DNA of 64,000 nucleotides from Ceratobasidium sp. AG-K (Eukaryota; Basidiomycota; Agaricomycetes; Cantharellales; Ceratobasidiaceae), in contig JAWNGF010000001.1 of the NCBI GenBank assembly GCA_037039685.1, positions 8,680,001 through 8,744,000 of the forward strand, in the 5' to 3' direction. The translations under genes and the position numbers were made by a program. Below are positions 14,605 to 28,622 of the stretch, in pieces (position 1 is the first letter of the stretch; each line of letters begins with the position of its first letter). Below the pieces are notes generated by a model that saw only the letters and a program-made list of their open reading frames with translations, made no database searches and was not told where the DNA came from.

Positions 14605-16019
14605 ATGTCATTCAACCATATATTTCTTTTGCAAGGTCTCGAACACCGACAACAAAAGCGATACCCTCGACCTATTCCTCGCAAACGTCTGAGTTCTGAT
14701 TGCTGTCTTCTCGCTTCGTTACCCAATCTTGCTGCATTAGAGAAGACAGCCAAAGATGAGATACCTCGAACGGAGATAAAGCTCTTGCGTCACCAATCCT
14801 CATCTCGAAATTCGAGCTCTTCAACCGAATCCTCCGATGTCCCGACTTCACCGTCACAGTCACGCCCAGGCGACATTGGTGGCTACAAGAAGCCACAAGC
14901 TCGAACACAGCCTGTACGGCCGAGAGGATGGAAAGAGCCCGAGCATTGGGAGGTCGTACAAGCGATTGAGAAGAGGGATGTTATAAAGTTATCAGAGATG
15001 CGGGATCATTCATTTCACGTATGTGCGATCGTTCGACTGCGGGGTGTGTAAACAAATTGTTTTCGCAGGTGTTGTTACGGAGGGTCAATAATACCTCACC
15101 ACTAGAGCATGCGATGCGGATTGGCTACACTGATATGGCCATTCTCATCCTAGGAATGTTCAGCAGGTGGATAAACTATTTAGAAGAGGAGGACTTCGCT
15201 CGTAAAAAGGTCATGATCAACCTCAATGCCATTCGTGGTGTCTCGTATTCTCTGTACATCTAACTTCATTCCCGATGTTTATAGGCATTAACCTGAGGTT
15301 CGCAATTACTCGAGGTCTACAACACAACCAACCCAATCTTATCTCCTCATACTTGCAAACCATAGTGATGAGCCATGGCGAGAACTGGTTACGCGAAGCT
15401 ATATCAGACGTTGCAAGAGAGTTGAATCGTGGAAGCGAGGGGAAGCCCGCCGCTACGGCCATCTCATCTATCAAGTGGGTCCCCGCGTCTCTCTGGGCTT
15501 AAACTAAACAGCCTATTAGGGGATTTTTCACACGGGAGCTGGCCAAGGCTGACTCGATCATTGCCGTGGACGCCTAGTAAGTTCGCTAGTCGAGCACCTT
15601 CTACCGCAGTTGCTTACTTGATACGTAGCGTAGCTAATGCTGGCTGCGATCTGCTGATGTTGGGAGCGTGGGCGCTAGCTATGCAGAAGCTCCCAAATGC
15701 AAAGCCAATCCCAGTAAGCGCAACGTACCACCCGGACGCATATACCAATGGGTTTGTGTTTACAGCTGCACTTCTTTGCTCGAGACGATCGGATATACCA
15801 AGAATTTTCTGAACGGCGGCGCAGGCTCAAGGAAGAATGCCGGACCCACTTGTCCAAAAAGCTTCAGTGGCAGATGAAAGTGATGAAAAAGGTAAGCCCT
15901 TTCCACCTGTCTCGGAGAAACTACAACCGAGCACTTTGTGGTAGACCATTAGTATACGGACATATGGCATTTATCAGAAGCTCGAGATTCTAAAGGAAGA
16001 GCTGGATGGCAAAGAATAA
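14605..16019 (+). CDS. conserved fungal protein of unknown function, possible ankyrin-type region
   Basis: I do not recognise a defined family. From the ATG at 14605 (MSFNHIFLLQ) the protein has a basic, Ser-rich N-terminus, then a helical region (WEVVQAIEKRDVIKLSEM...PLEHAMRIGYTDMAILIL) that resembles one or two ankyrin-like helix pairs. A hydrophobic/helical core follows (MFSRWINYLEEEDFARKK, LISSYLQTIVMSHGENW, RELAKADSIIAVDAYVANAG, DLLMLGAWALAM) and the tail reads YQKLEILKEELDGKE. Six or so short introns join in frame. The start is uncertain because no well-conserved N-terminus is available to anchor it. It is divergent from the SET gene with about 280 bp between starts. Confidence 0.6.
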
Positions 16020-16433
16020 TCTACCCCACTGTGTTATCACGTTGTTCTATGTGGTTCTATTTGGCTGATTGACTACTGTACTGTTTTTATTTTTGACAAA
16101 CCAATAGTGGTCGAACGGAGAATAGTCGCGATGGATGCCTCGAGGCCGGCTAGGTTCCGAGATAATAGAATTCCTGATCTTCAGAGCGATTGTCGCGTAC
16201 AAGGGCCGCAAATTCAAGTCGAATGGCCAAATCGAGCCCGATGTGAATCAACGTCACGATTATGAAGATCAAATGGCCCCAATACTTAACACGGTCTACC
16301 CCGACCTCTGAATCCGGAACGCGTTCCACTAGCCGGCCCCAACCCGCGAATTCGGTAGGGAACGCTGGCTCGGTCGTATAAAGCTTGGAGCTGACCTTCA
16401 TTTCTCAGTACCATCCCCCTCTCTCCCTCAACC
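16020..16433. promoter_or_regulatory. GLC3 promoter region
   Basis: 414 bp between two same-strand genes. The last 60 bp before the GLC3 ATG are pyrimidine-rich (CCATCCCCCTCTCTCCCTC at 16411-16429), a common core-promoter or leader feature in fungi. An antisense ORF here (16150-16401) is not supported as a gene. Confidence 0.4.
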
Positions 16434-19073
<2,640 letters not shown>

Positions 19074-19539
19074 TCCCGCTTTCGATTCGTTTATATACCT
19101 TAGATCCCGCTCTCCTTGTGAATATGCCAAATGTTATTCATGTACACTTCGATCTTGCAATACAAAATTTAGATGCATTCATCCGTCGAGAGAGCGAACC
19201 GAGTGTATGCCCGTATTCGTATGCGATAAGCCCTGGTCCCTGCATCCAGGCCGGGCTAGGCGGGGCTAGCTTTTGATAGCAAGAATGCCCATGATAACAA
19301 AAGGTCTAGAGACGAACCACTGAATGTGAAGGTACAACAATGACGTAGATGAGATTTGAATGCGGGTAACTACAACATGAGATGTGGGATCTAACACATA
19401 ACTTAAAGGGCTACACGTAACAAGAAATGATAGGATAGCAAGCGAGCGAGTAGAAAATTTTCAAGAGACCGAACAGATGGGATGGGCGGCATATATGCGA
19501 CACGGGAAGACCAAAGGGGGAAGGAATTTTGGGGTATGC
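19074..19539. other. convergent intergenic region, GLC3 / ACT-domain gene
   Basis: 466 bp between two stop codons facing each other. Only 3' UTR and terminator-like AT-rich sequence is seen. Short ORFs here (for example 19049-19276) lack support. Confidence 0.4.
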
Positions 19540-21290
19540 TCAGCATGACCGCAGTAGGACTTCTGCTCGCTCCGCGTCCTGGCGATCAACCTGTTCGATG
19601 ACATTCGTTAGTCTGCTATGAGTAACGATGACGGCGAGCTGGACGTACCAACAAGTTTGCCGTTTTATAAGTCGAGGAATACAGATGGTTGATACCATTG
19701 TTGTGCAGTGTGCTTGAAAAGTGGTTGACGAGTCCATGTGTGTCTGAGGGTTCGTATTAGTTTAGTTTCGCAGACGTGGAATCGGGGGACTAACCAAGCC
19801 CATGTGGGAGATCGATCGTGAGGCACCGCATCGCGGCTTTTACCTCGCCCGAGGTCACGGCGATCTCATCGACACCTTCCAGTTCATGTGCGCTTAGGAC
19901 CATGTGCCTGTCCATCGGTGGAAACAAAGACGCCAAAAGACGCACGTCGGCAACCACGCTGGCGCATTCACCCTTGGCACGGGTAAAGCTGAAAAACGGC
20001 TGAGGCGGTGGAGAAGATCGCCGGACAGGTGGGATGCAATCGCACAGCGCTTGATGCTGCATCGGATGTGCGCGACGAGGGAGAAGGCGATGTCGGAGAC
20101 ACGGGCGATAGGGGTGCATCGCGGTGGTCCTCGTCGTCGCATGGCGAGCAGTGATTGAGCAACTCAGCGGGTGTTTCAGACTCGAAGCCGTACTCGTCTT
20201 GAGGCTTGCGCGCGGCCGGCGAGGCCCACGGCGTGATGATCATGTTTGGGTACAGCATGAGTAGGATCATGCGACTCAGCCAGCTGTCTGATGCCTCCTC
20301 ACTCAGGCCGATGACCGCCAAGTCGGCATCAACGGCTTCGACTGGGGGCGGAAGCTTGCTCGCTTCGCGGCCGCTGCGCTGTTTTGGCTCATCACCCTCT
20401 TGTTCAGAGTCTGATGATTCGGTCGAAAGGGAAGAGAGTGGCGAGATTGTTGATGCAGCAAGAGGGTAGGCCCCAGGAGGAAGTGAGAACGATTGGACTG
20501 ATGCATTCGAGGCGCTTCGGTATCGTTTTGGGGAGGGAAGGCCAAACGGGTCGTCGATGCTCACGAGGCCAAAGCCATGAGCAGTCACGTCACCGTCCAA
20601 GACTAGCGACCCCCGGAGGCTTAGCCTGCGATCCTCGGTTATGCCGGGAGGCACGATAAGGGGAGAAGGTGCTGTGGAGGTGAGGGCAACCGCATCGGTG
20701 GAGTACAGTCCAAACCCGGCATGGGCCAGTAGGGCAATGACGGAAGGTAAAGAAGAGGACTTGACCTAATAAGAGGTGAGTGATCGCGACAGGATGGGAT
20801 ATTATGGCGTCACAACATACAAGAATGAAGTCGCTCATGTAGCTTGATTGATACAATATGGATATTCCTGCACGGGCAAGGGCAGCGGATATCTCACAGA
20901 CTCGAGTTCCCGCATCACCTGCGGATGGCAAGAGTAAGAAGGGCGCCTCTGCAGTGGTGATTCAGACCCACCAAACTTGTCCTCGTCAATTTGGAGAACG
21001 CTCCATGTATCTTGGGATATCTCGACCGGGGCACCTAGCCGTGACCCGACCCGGCCCCGTCGTGCTAATGGGCGGAAGTCGTCTAACGTCGTCTGTTCGG
21101 CGAATATAGATAATTCGCTCGTATTGAGAGTGATGTTCAAGAATGTTGGCCGTTGGCGGAGAAACTGCTGCACCACGTAGTGCGTTGTTTCCGGTAGTCG
21201 TGAGCGGGGAATGGTACAAAGTCTGAGGGTGATATCGAGGACTGTGATAGTGACATCGGGCAGCGATTCAGGAGAGTCCTGAAACAACAT
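19540..21290 (-). CDS. ACT-domain protein, CASTOR-like amino-acid sensor family
   Basis: Predicted cytosolic ligand-binding protein built from ACT-type domains. From the ATG at 21290 (MLFQDSPES) it runs LRLCTIPRSRLP, LNITLNTSELSIFAE and WSVLQIDEDKFGG. Then comes an ACT segment EISAALARAGISILYQSSY, MSDFILVKSSSLPSVIALL, a Ser-rich acidic linker (about 200 residues), and a second domain with FFSFTRAKGECASVVADV. The C-terminus matches the family: NHLYSSTYKTANLLVDRQD. In animals CASTOR proteins are arginine sensors upstream of TORC1; the fungal role is unknown. The frame shifts by one near 20960, where GGSES must join ITTAEAPFLLLPS, and again between about 19990 and 20060. No introns fit the first shift, so indels are likely. 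The start codon overlaps a good acceptor (TTTCAG), so an upstream exon is possible. Confidence 0.68.
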
Positions 21291-21967
21291 AGGGAGAGCT
21301 GGTGGTGCTCAGCAGGAGGGCAACTCGACTATCGACTGATGCTTACTGGGTATGCTTGTCGAATGGTATAGTGGGAAGATATGTGTGTTATGTCCAGACA
21401 ATAGGCCCAGCGAGGGTGGCAAGAAGGGAGGCGAGTCGAAGAGTGTGAGTCAAGGGTATATGAACTGAAATTGTGCGAGACCGATGCCTGATCCACTCAC
21501 CCGGGTCAGCCACAATTGCCAATTGGCACTATTGACGCTCTTCGGGACTAGCTGTCTATCACACGTGTGCCCATCCTAAACAACGCGTTCGTCGGCCGTG
21601 CTCCAACTGTCCCACGAAAGACAGAAGTTTGCTAGGGCGATGGGAGGTGGTCAGGCGACTCGATTCTATGTAAGCCAATTCAAGGGGCTGCCAAATCAGC
21701 TTTTGTTTCCGAGATGGGACCTCGTCTGCTCTGTTCAACCACAACTCTACTCGTCCGACACGCCCCAATAGTTCTGTGGTTATAAAACCGTACTAACTCC
21801 TGTCTATTGTTATACTAGCCTCAGCGCTCGACTCCTGTCAGTTTATAGGCACCACGGGGACTTGCCGTGACGTCGGCCACTTAGCACTCTAATTGCGCCG
21901 CGGCTCGTTGAGCTCTCATCAGCACCTGACCGGCTATCTCGCAACCATTGGATCATGATCCCATCGT
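21291..21967. promoter_or_regulatory. divergent intergenic region, ACT-domain gene / O-fucosyltransferase-like gene
   Basis: 677 bp between divergent starts. It may contain a 5' leader exon of the ACT-domain gene (a GTAAGC donor near 21347 on the minus strand). Otherwise I see no gene. The part nearest 21968 is GC-rich. Confidence 0.4.
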
Positions 21968-23729
21968 ATGCCCGTTCCCCAGACCTGGAAGGCGGTACCA
22001 AACGACGCAAGGCACCCCCGCCACCTGGTAGACGCGCAGCACAAGCCCAATCAGAACCGGCAAGACCCCAGGCCGTGTCTCGGAATTTTTTTTGCTCGTG
22101 CCCCGCTCGCTGTTCGTTGGACCCACTTGATGTTGGTGTTGACCTGTCTGTCCTTGGTGGCCCTTCTCAGATTAACGCGTCTTCCTCTTCTGCCGAATGG
22201 AATATCGAGAACACTTGTGCCTTGGATGCCCGAGCCGGATCACAAATATAACGACCAAAAAGGCAAAGTTTATAGCCCGAATCAAGTCGACTTGGATCCC
22301 AGCTCCACCCGTCTGTGGGGATCCCCAGTCTCTTCTCACCCGGCACGGCCTGGTTCGCTGTTAAAAATTGCAGCTGGTGGCGACCGGCGTTTTCTTACGT
22401 TCTTATCACATTCGGGGTTCAACAACCAAAGGATTGCACTGGAGAATGCGATGATGCTGGCATATATTCTCAATTGTACTCTGGTTGCACCACCCGTACG
22501 ACTTGGATCGCCCCTACCGTACCGACCTTTCAACTCTCTGGAGAGACACCATTTAATTTCAGCGAAAGAAGACCCCAAGGAATGTGACAAGTTTAAATCC
22601 TTGAAATTTACTCCGCCTGAATGCGTCGAGCATCGCCATTTTACGTTAATGCCATGGAGTGAGCTCGTGGATTTACGGCCACTCCAAGCCAAGCTCGGAC
22701 TGGACATCCTATTCATGCATGACTCAGGGACGCCTCGTCGATATCTCGAAGGGCTTGGATTACCAAAAGAGGCATTTGCATTTCTTAAAGACGAAGAGCT
22801 ATACCACTATCGCATATACGACTCACAGCACTCATTCGACGAAGTCCGACCATATTCCAAGTATCGAGATGAACTACACGTGGATTCGTTGCGCACGATG
22901 ATGGACTCTTCCCGGCGGTACACTTTGGAACTCTGTTTGGCAGTGGACGACTTAAACTGAGACAGCCAGAGCACATTGCAGTGCGTTCAGAGATCTCTCG
23001 AGCCATGACGATATCGCATGGCGCCATACTCGAAACCGCGCGTGCAATTCGCACGAGGATCGCTCGGTTGGGCGCAGATGGGCGTTCTTACCTAGCGGTG
23101 CACGTTCGAGTGGGGGACCGCAAGTTCAAGGGGAACTTCTGTAAAGACGGGGCACGCAATATGGTGGCAGCTGATCTCCCGTCTTGGAATCTCGGAGACG
23201 ACCGGAGTGGAGCTTGAACGTCGGTTTTTACGTATGTCTGCCAATAAAGCTAAACGGCCATTCACTATGGAGGACCCTATACCTAAAGACTCGATCAAGC
23301 CTTGGTTCAATACCAGCAAACCATACAAGCCGCATGCACGCTGTGCTTCGCCTGACCAGGGTTTAGGAATCGATGCGACATATCTCGGGCTGCCGTTGTT
23401 CATCGCGAGTGACTCGTCGCGCCCTCGGACTGACCCCGCGTTGGCCATATTTCATGCGACTTTCCCTTGTACGTTTGTGCTGTCAGACTTCTCGGATGAA
23501 TTGGAATCCTCGTTGCCTTTCACCGGGCGGACACCTTCACCCCTATTGGGCGTTTCTTTCTTCCATTTGTCGACGCGGTTATCGCGGGATATGCCACACA
23601 TGTGATTGGGACCCCGAGCAGGTACGGTACGGTGTTCGTTGACTGGACTCGCTTGACATTCTGTTTTGTAGCACGTTCAGTAATTTTGTGACGGGCACCT
23701 TGCACGCAGTGTATTCAAAAAATCCATAA
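21968..23729 (+). CDS. O-fucosyltransferase-like type II membrane protein (frame-disrupted)
   Basis: Fungal protein resembling the GDP-fucose protein O-fucosyltransferase fold. The ATG at 21968 gives a short basic cytoplasmic tail, then one membrane segment (HLMLVLTCLSLVALLRL, residues about 53-69), consistent with a Golgi/ER type II protein. The luminal domain has the donor-site region FLSHSGFNNQRIALENAMMLA, LNCTLVAPPVRLG, HFGTLFGSGRLKL, LAVHVRVGD (an R in the HVRVGD motif) and TPSSTFSNFVTGTLH at the end. Coding signal is continuous, but the frame slips by one base three times: near 22900-22915, near 23160-23168 (before WQLISRLGISETTG) and near 23515-23530 (before RADTFTPIGRFFLPF). Either this copy is decayed or the consensus is poor. 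A single real intron lies at about 23620-23670. Confidence 0.75.
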
Positions 23730-23808
23730 TCTTTAGTGTATTGGTATCGTTCACTGTACAGTATTCAAAAATATTAGCACGATCTTTATGAAATCGCTTC
23801 TAGTGTGA

Positions 23809-24520
23809 TCAATCTTCGGCTTGAATAATAGAGTAGGCCGGAGCATCCAGTTTCTCATGACCCTTGAGGAAGGGTAGCCCAACGACAAACATATATTCTA
23901 CCGTTTTGCCACCTTGTTTGGCGACTAGCTCCCCCGCGGCTTTTGCGGAGCCTCCTATATTTTCGACACAGTCAGTGACGTACTTTTGAATAAAGATAAG
24001 GTGCCCCATGATACTTGCCTGTCGCGATCAAGTCGTCAACAATCAAAACGTTGCTGCCCGGGGCGATCGCGCCCTCTTGCATATCGAAAGAATCCTATCG
24101 CCCATTCAGTACTCAGCAGCCCCACATTCCATCTGGACTCACAGCACCATACTCCTTCTCGTAGGTGACAGTAGTGCACTTGCCCGGCAGCTTGCCCTTT
24201 TTCCTCACAGGAACAAACGCCGCACCAAGCCTAAGCGCAATCACCGGCCCAAGGAGGAACCCTCTCGCATCGAGCCCAACCACCGTATCGATCTTTTTCT
24301 TTTCGAGGCTGGGGATCGTCTGGGACGTGATGTGATGAACCATGTGCGTGATGAGCGTCTCGAATGCAATCGGGTCCCGCAAGATGGGAAACAAGTCAAG
24401 GAACGTGATGCCCTGGGTTCGGGTTCGTTTAGCTGGCCAATATATGCTCGTAAGACTGACCTTTTTGGGGAAGTTTGGGTGCACTCCGAGCAGTCCGCGC
24501 AAATACTCTACATCGGCCAT
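23809..24520 (-). CDS. APT1: adenine phosphoribosyltransferase
   Basis: Purine salvage enzyme: adenine plus PRPP gives AMP and pyrophosphate, in the cytosol. The ATG at 24520 gives MADVEYLRGLLGVHPNFPKKG. The key segments are VVGLDARGFLLGP, ALRLGAAFVPVRKKGKLPG, and the PRPP-binding loop VLIVDDLIATGGSAKAAGEL. The protein ends KLDAPAYSIIQAED. Length is about 190 residues, normal for the family. Introns lie near 24413-24463, 24094-24145 and about 23955-24020. It is convergent with the O-fucosyltransferase-like gene and head to head with the mannosidase gene. Confidence 0.96.
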
Positions 24521-24681
24521 GGTTGCAGTGGTCGCCTTATCCGGAGTCGCAAAATTGATCGGCAATCCCGATGGTGCTCAGGGGCAGACCCTGCACGCCG
24601 GTGGGCCGATAAGCGCCGGCTCGACGTGGCGGTTAACGTTTGTTTCTTGTTTCCTATTACCTTGGGCTCTTGAGCCGTAGG
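24521..24681. promoter_or_regulatory. short divergent promoter APT1 / EDEM mannosidase
   Basis: Only 161 bp separate the divergent start codons, so the two genes must share promoter sequence or have overlapping leaders. No ORF of its own. Confidence 0.5.
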
Positions 24682-27600
24682 ATGAACTGGAGGGAAATGT
24701 GGCCTCATACCGTTTTTGCCATATTCGTCCTCTATATTGAGATTTCGTATTGGACGAGCCGAGGGAGGTTTAGCGCGACTGCCCAGCCTCAACCAGCGCC
24801 GAGTAGGGATGGATGGACCAAGGAGAGGAAGCTGAAGTTTAGGTAAGTTGTACACGCGTGGTTACGAGTTAAGCCTCGATTCAATTGTGAGACAGGGAAG
24901 AGACGCGTCAGTTATGGCATCATGGGTTCGACTCGTATATGGACCACGCATTCCCTTTAGACGAGGTGAGTACGGCATATTCAGCGTGTGTCCACAATTG
25001 ACCGCTTGGCCCGCAGCTGATGCCCAAAGCATGTCGTGGAAGAGGACCAGACTATGCTAATCCGTATGACGAACCTTTGCTTGCTTGAAGAGCCACGACT
25101 GACACGATCATCAGTTCCAATATAGGACACAACGATGTAATGGCCAACTATAGCTTGACCTTGGTCGACAATCTTGACACATTTATTACACTAAACAATC
25201 GCTCGGGTTTCGAGTGGGCCGTGCGGCAGACGATAGATTATGTCTCTTTCGACCAAGATGTGAAGCCTCAGGTAGGTTAGCATTTCTATACCTGCAGGCT
25301 GGCCTAACGTTTGACTTCAGGTCTTTGAAATCACTATTCGCGGAATGGGAGCACTGCTCTCTGCCCATATGTTTGCCTCGGACTTGGAAGGACGCTGGGG
25401 GTTCGGTCTACCATGGTACAGAGACGAGCTTCTCACGCTCGCATACGACCTAGGTACACGACTCCTTCCCGCCTTCCACACTGTCACTGGCATCCCCTTT
25501 GCAAGGGTAGGTAAAAGGTTTGAAAGTAATCATCTACCCCTTGTACTTACCTGTGAGAATAAAATAAGATTAACCTGCGACACGGCGTGCCTAAAAAAGA
25601 GACATTCGAAACTTGTTAGTCCCATACCAGTCGCGTTTCTGTCTTTATGATGCTAATTAATTATGTTAGGCACGGCGGGCGCAGGCTCGCTCTTGCTAGA
25701 ATTTACAACACTCTCGCGTCTATCCGGAGACCCGGAATTTGAACGTGTCGCACGAAAGGCATTCTTTGCAATCTGGAATCGAAGGACCGAGCTTGGGCTA
25801 TTGCCCAATACCATAAACCTTGCCAGTGGTGTGAGTGCATGTGTAAAGTGGCGCGCGTGATATTGATGCATCCGATTTAGGTATGGCTTCAACCAGAAGT
25901 TGCTGGTATTGGCGCTGGTATTGATAGCTTCTACGAGTATGCACTGAAAATGTATGTGATGACTGGTGAGTGATTTTATTAGGTATTTGGAAAGCATCTA
26001 AATTCGCTTATTGAAGGTGAATCCGAATACTACGACGTTTGGAGAGAGGGTTACTCAGCGATCATGAAGTATTCGCGAGGTCTCGAAGGATTTTGGGTGA
26101 GTAAATGCGCCGAGTAAATTCTACCGTAGACACTCAGCTGCTCTGTAACAGTACAGAAATGTTGGGGCTGGTACCGGTAGCCTTGCCACGGTATATATCG
26201 ATTCGCTGTCCGCGTTTTGGCCTGGCTTGCAGGTAGGAGAACATATGCCCAGTCTATGGATTGTCACCCAACTTCTGGCTTGCAGGTTCTGGCTGGGGAT
26301 GTTCAGAGCGCAATCAAATCGCATCTTGTCTGTGAGTAGCGATGGTTTCAGTTCCAAACCCGACGTTGAATTATACAGACTGGAACCTTTGGCGGAGATA
26401 CTCTGGCATACCCGAGACCTTCAATATCGCTTCTCGACAGGGTGTCACTTTGGGATACCCGTTGCGTCCAGGTGAGCGGATACCAATTGCATTAGCTGAG
26501 ACCCGCTAACATTAGCAACTCTAGAATTCATTGAATCGACGTATTTCTTATACAGGGTAAGTTGTTGGGATGTTTTCTGGGATGTGGCACTCAACTGTCT
26601 CAATATTTAGGCCACTCGAGACCCATTCTATCTGGATGTGGGAGAGCGTGTTCTTCTTGATTTGACTCGTCGGGCCAAAGTCGATTGTGGGCTCTCAACG
26701 CTAAGCAATGTCCAGACTGGCGAGCACGAGGACCGAATGGAATCATTTGCATTGTCAGAGACATTAAAAGTGAGTAAAAAACATGAGCCCCCGCGTCTAC
26801 TAACTTCGTAAATAGTATCTATACCTGTTGTTCGATGAGGACAACAAGATCAACTCGGACGATCAAAACATAGTGTTCACGACAGAAGGTAAGTAAATAA
26901 TTCATTGCGCATACATGTACTAATGACACTCCATTTGTTAGGTCACCTAATTACGCTTCCTCAAAAATACTTGAAGCCAGTATCCGATGTATCACGTTAC
27001 CTCAGACAAAAAGAACAAAACTTTTGTCCCATTTATCAACCGCCACGAAGCCCGCCCGACGCTTTCCCAGGAGAAGCCTACGGGCTCACTCAATCGATAC
27101 GAAGCCGTGCCGACTCCGATTATGGACGATTGATCACCGGACTAGACATCTCTGTCGTAGCCACTGTTGACGCCCCATGGTGGGATCGCTTTGGGTGGTG
27201 CGAGGTGCCTCAGGCCGAGGAGTATGTGAGCACCTCTGTCCCTCCTAATGAAGCCATGCCCCCTTTTGATTCCTTCGACTTGGATGCGCTTACGAAACGA
27301 TTGGCCGAATTGATTCGAACCTCTTCCTTACCCTCGCAAAACCCAAAGTCATTCGATTATGTGCTTAGCGTCGACGGATCGGTCACCGAGGCGGACAAGA
27401 ACTTGAGTGCGTCAAAAGTGCATCGAGTTGAGGGAGGATTTATGGTCAGGAACATCTCTGGGGTGAAAGCGTACGTTGAGTTCCAACAACTAGTAATTCC
27501 CCGTTGAATGATTGTTGTTGCAGTCGGATGACGGCTAGAATGGATGGCCAAGGGTACGATGTAACAATGCGTACGTATCTACTGGGTTATACTCGCTACT

Positions 27601-28372
27601 CCACTCACGAACCTATTGTAGTGGGACACCACCGAGTTCTGAGTGGACAAAAAGTCTTCATCAACGACCCTGCTCTGCTCGAACTGCCCGGCTTCTCCAA
27701 ATCGGCAGGCAAGGAACGTAAACTTGCCGTTCAGGTCCGAGTAAAAAGCGACGACTCGGAGGAGGCCACCAATATTTTCGCTACCACCGCACTCTTCGGG
27801 GCAGACCCGAGTTCCGACCACTCACCTGGGACTTTCAGAGTGGGAGGCCCATCGCTATATATTGTCCCGGCCAGTCCTGAAAACCTGGACGGTTGCGCTT
27901 CCCATGTGGATCAACCGGCTCTGAAGGGCTCTGTGGTTGTGGTTAACCGAGGTACGTGGTCTTATCCCATCACAAGCATATTATGTACTTAAAGCCGTTT
28001 CCAGGAGCTTGCACATTCCTGGATAAACTCGTCAAGGCCAAGGAAGCCGGAGCTGCTGGTGTAATCGTGATCTCCGATACGGATAGTCTTATCAACCCAA
28101 GTATCGATCAAGAGGAGCAAGACCTCGCTGATATGGAAGTCTCGGATGTATCACTGGTCGTCCTTACGGGTACTGGGGGTGCTCAATTATTTGCAGCGCT
28201 GGAAGCGGCGATGGATAATGGGCTGCCTCTGTCCGTAGAAGTTCATCCTCAAAACACTCTCGAAGACGATATCACTGCAGAAAACGAAAAGCCTAGACTA
28301 TTGTACATCAACGGAAAGGCGTTAATCAATACTGGTGAGTCGGCTACTGTACCAACAAGCGTTAGTGTCTAA
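24682..28372 (+). CDS. HTM1: ER degradation-enhancing alpha-mannosidase (GH47) with PA domain
   Basis: EDEM/Htm1-type alpha-1,2-mannosidase that trims N-glycans on misfolded glycoproteins to mark them for ER-associated degradation. The ATG at 24682 (MNWREMWPH) begins a hydrophobic signal/anchor ([14 protein letters not shown]). The GH47 barrel reads [127 protein letters not shown] and VFTTEGHL, which is the normal GH47 order with conserved acidic residues. A C-terminal protease-associated domain has [25 protein letters not shown]. The protein is over 900 residues with around 14 short introns, all joining in frame. I see no obvious HDEL-type retention signal at the C-terminus. Confidence 0.93.
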
Positions 28373-28622
28373 TAGATTTTAGTAATTATGCTATAATACC
28401 TTTCCATCTCGTCATCCAACCTCTGCATCTTGCTATTAAGCACATTCTGTAATTAACACTGTGTATCGAGGAACAAAACACGGACCACGGATACTTTTGG
28501 AGCTTGATTTGATCCGTACCTGCCGTTTGCGCTAAATTAGTCCCGCTCAAACTCGTCAAGGGACCGACTCCTTGATTTCAAATGATTTTTCGACCTGATC
28601 AAACCTCTGAATTGCCACCACC

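Noticed and set aside
16150..16401. 84-codon minus-strand ORF with a hydrophobic stretch
   Set aside because: Lies in the GLC3 promoter region, has no introns or recognisable domain, and the hydrophobic run looks fortuitous.
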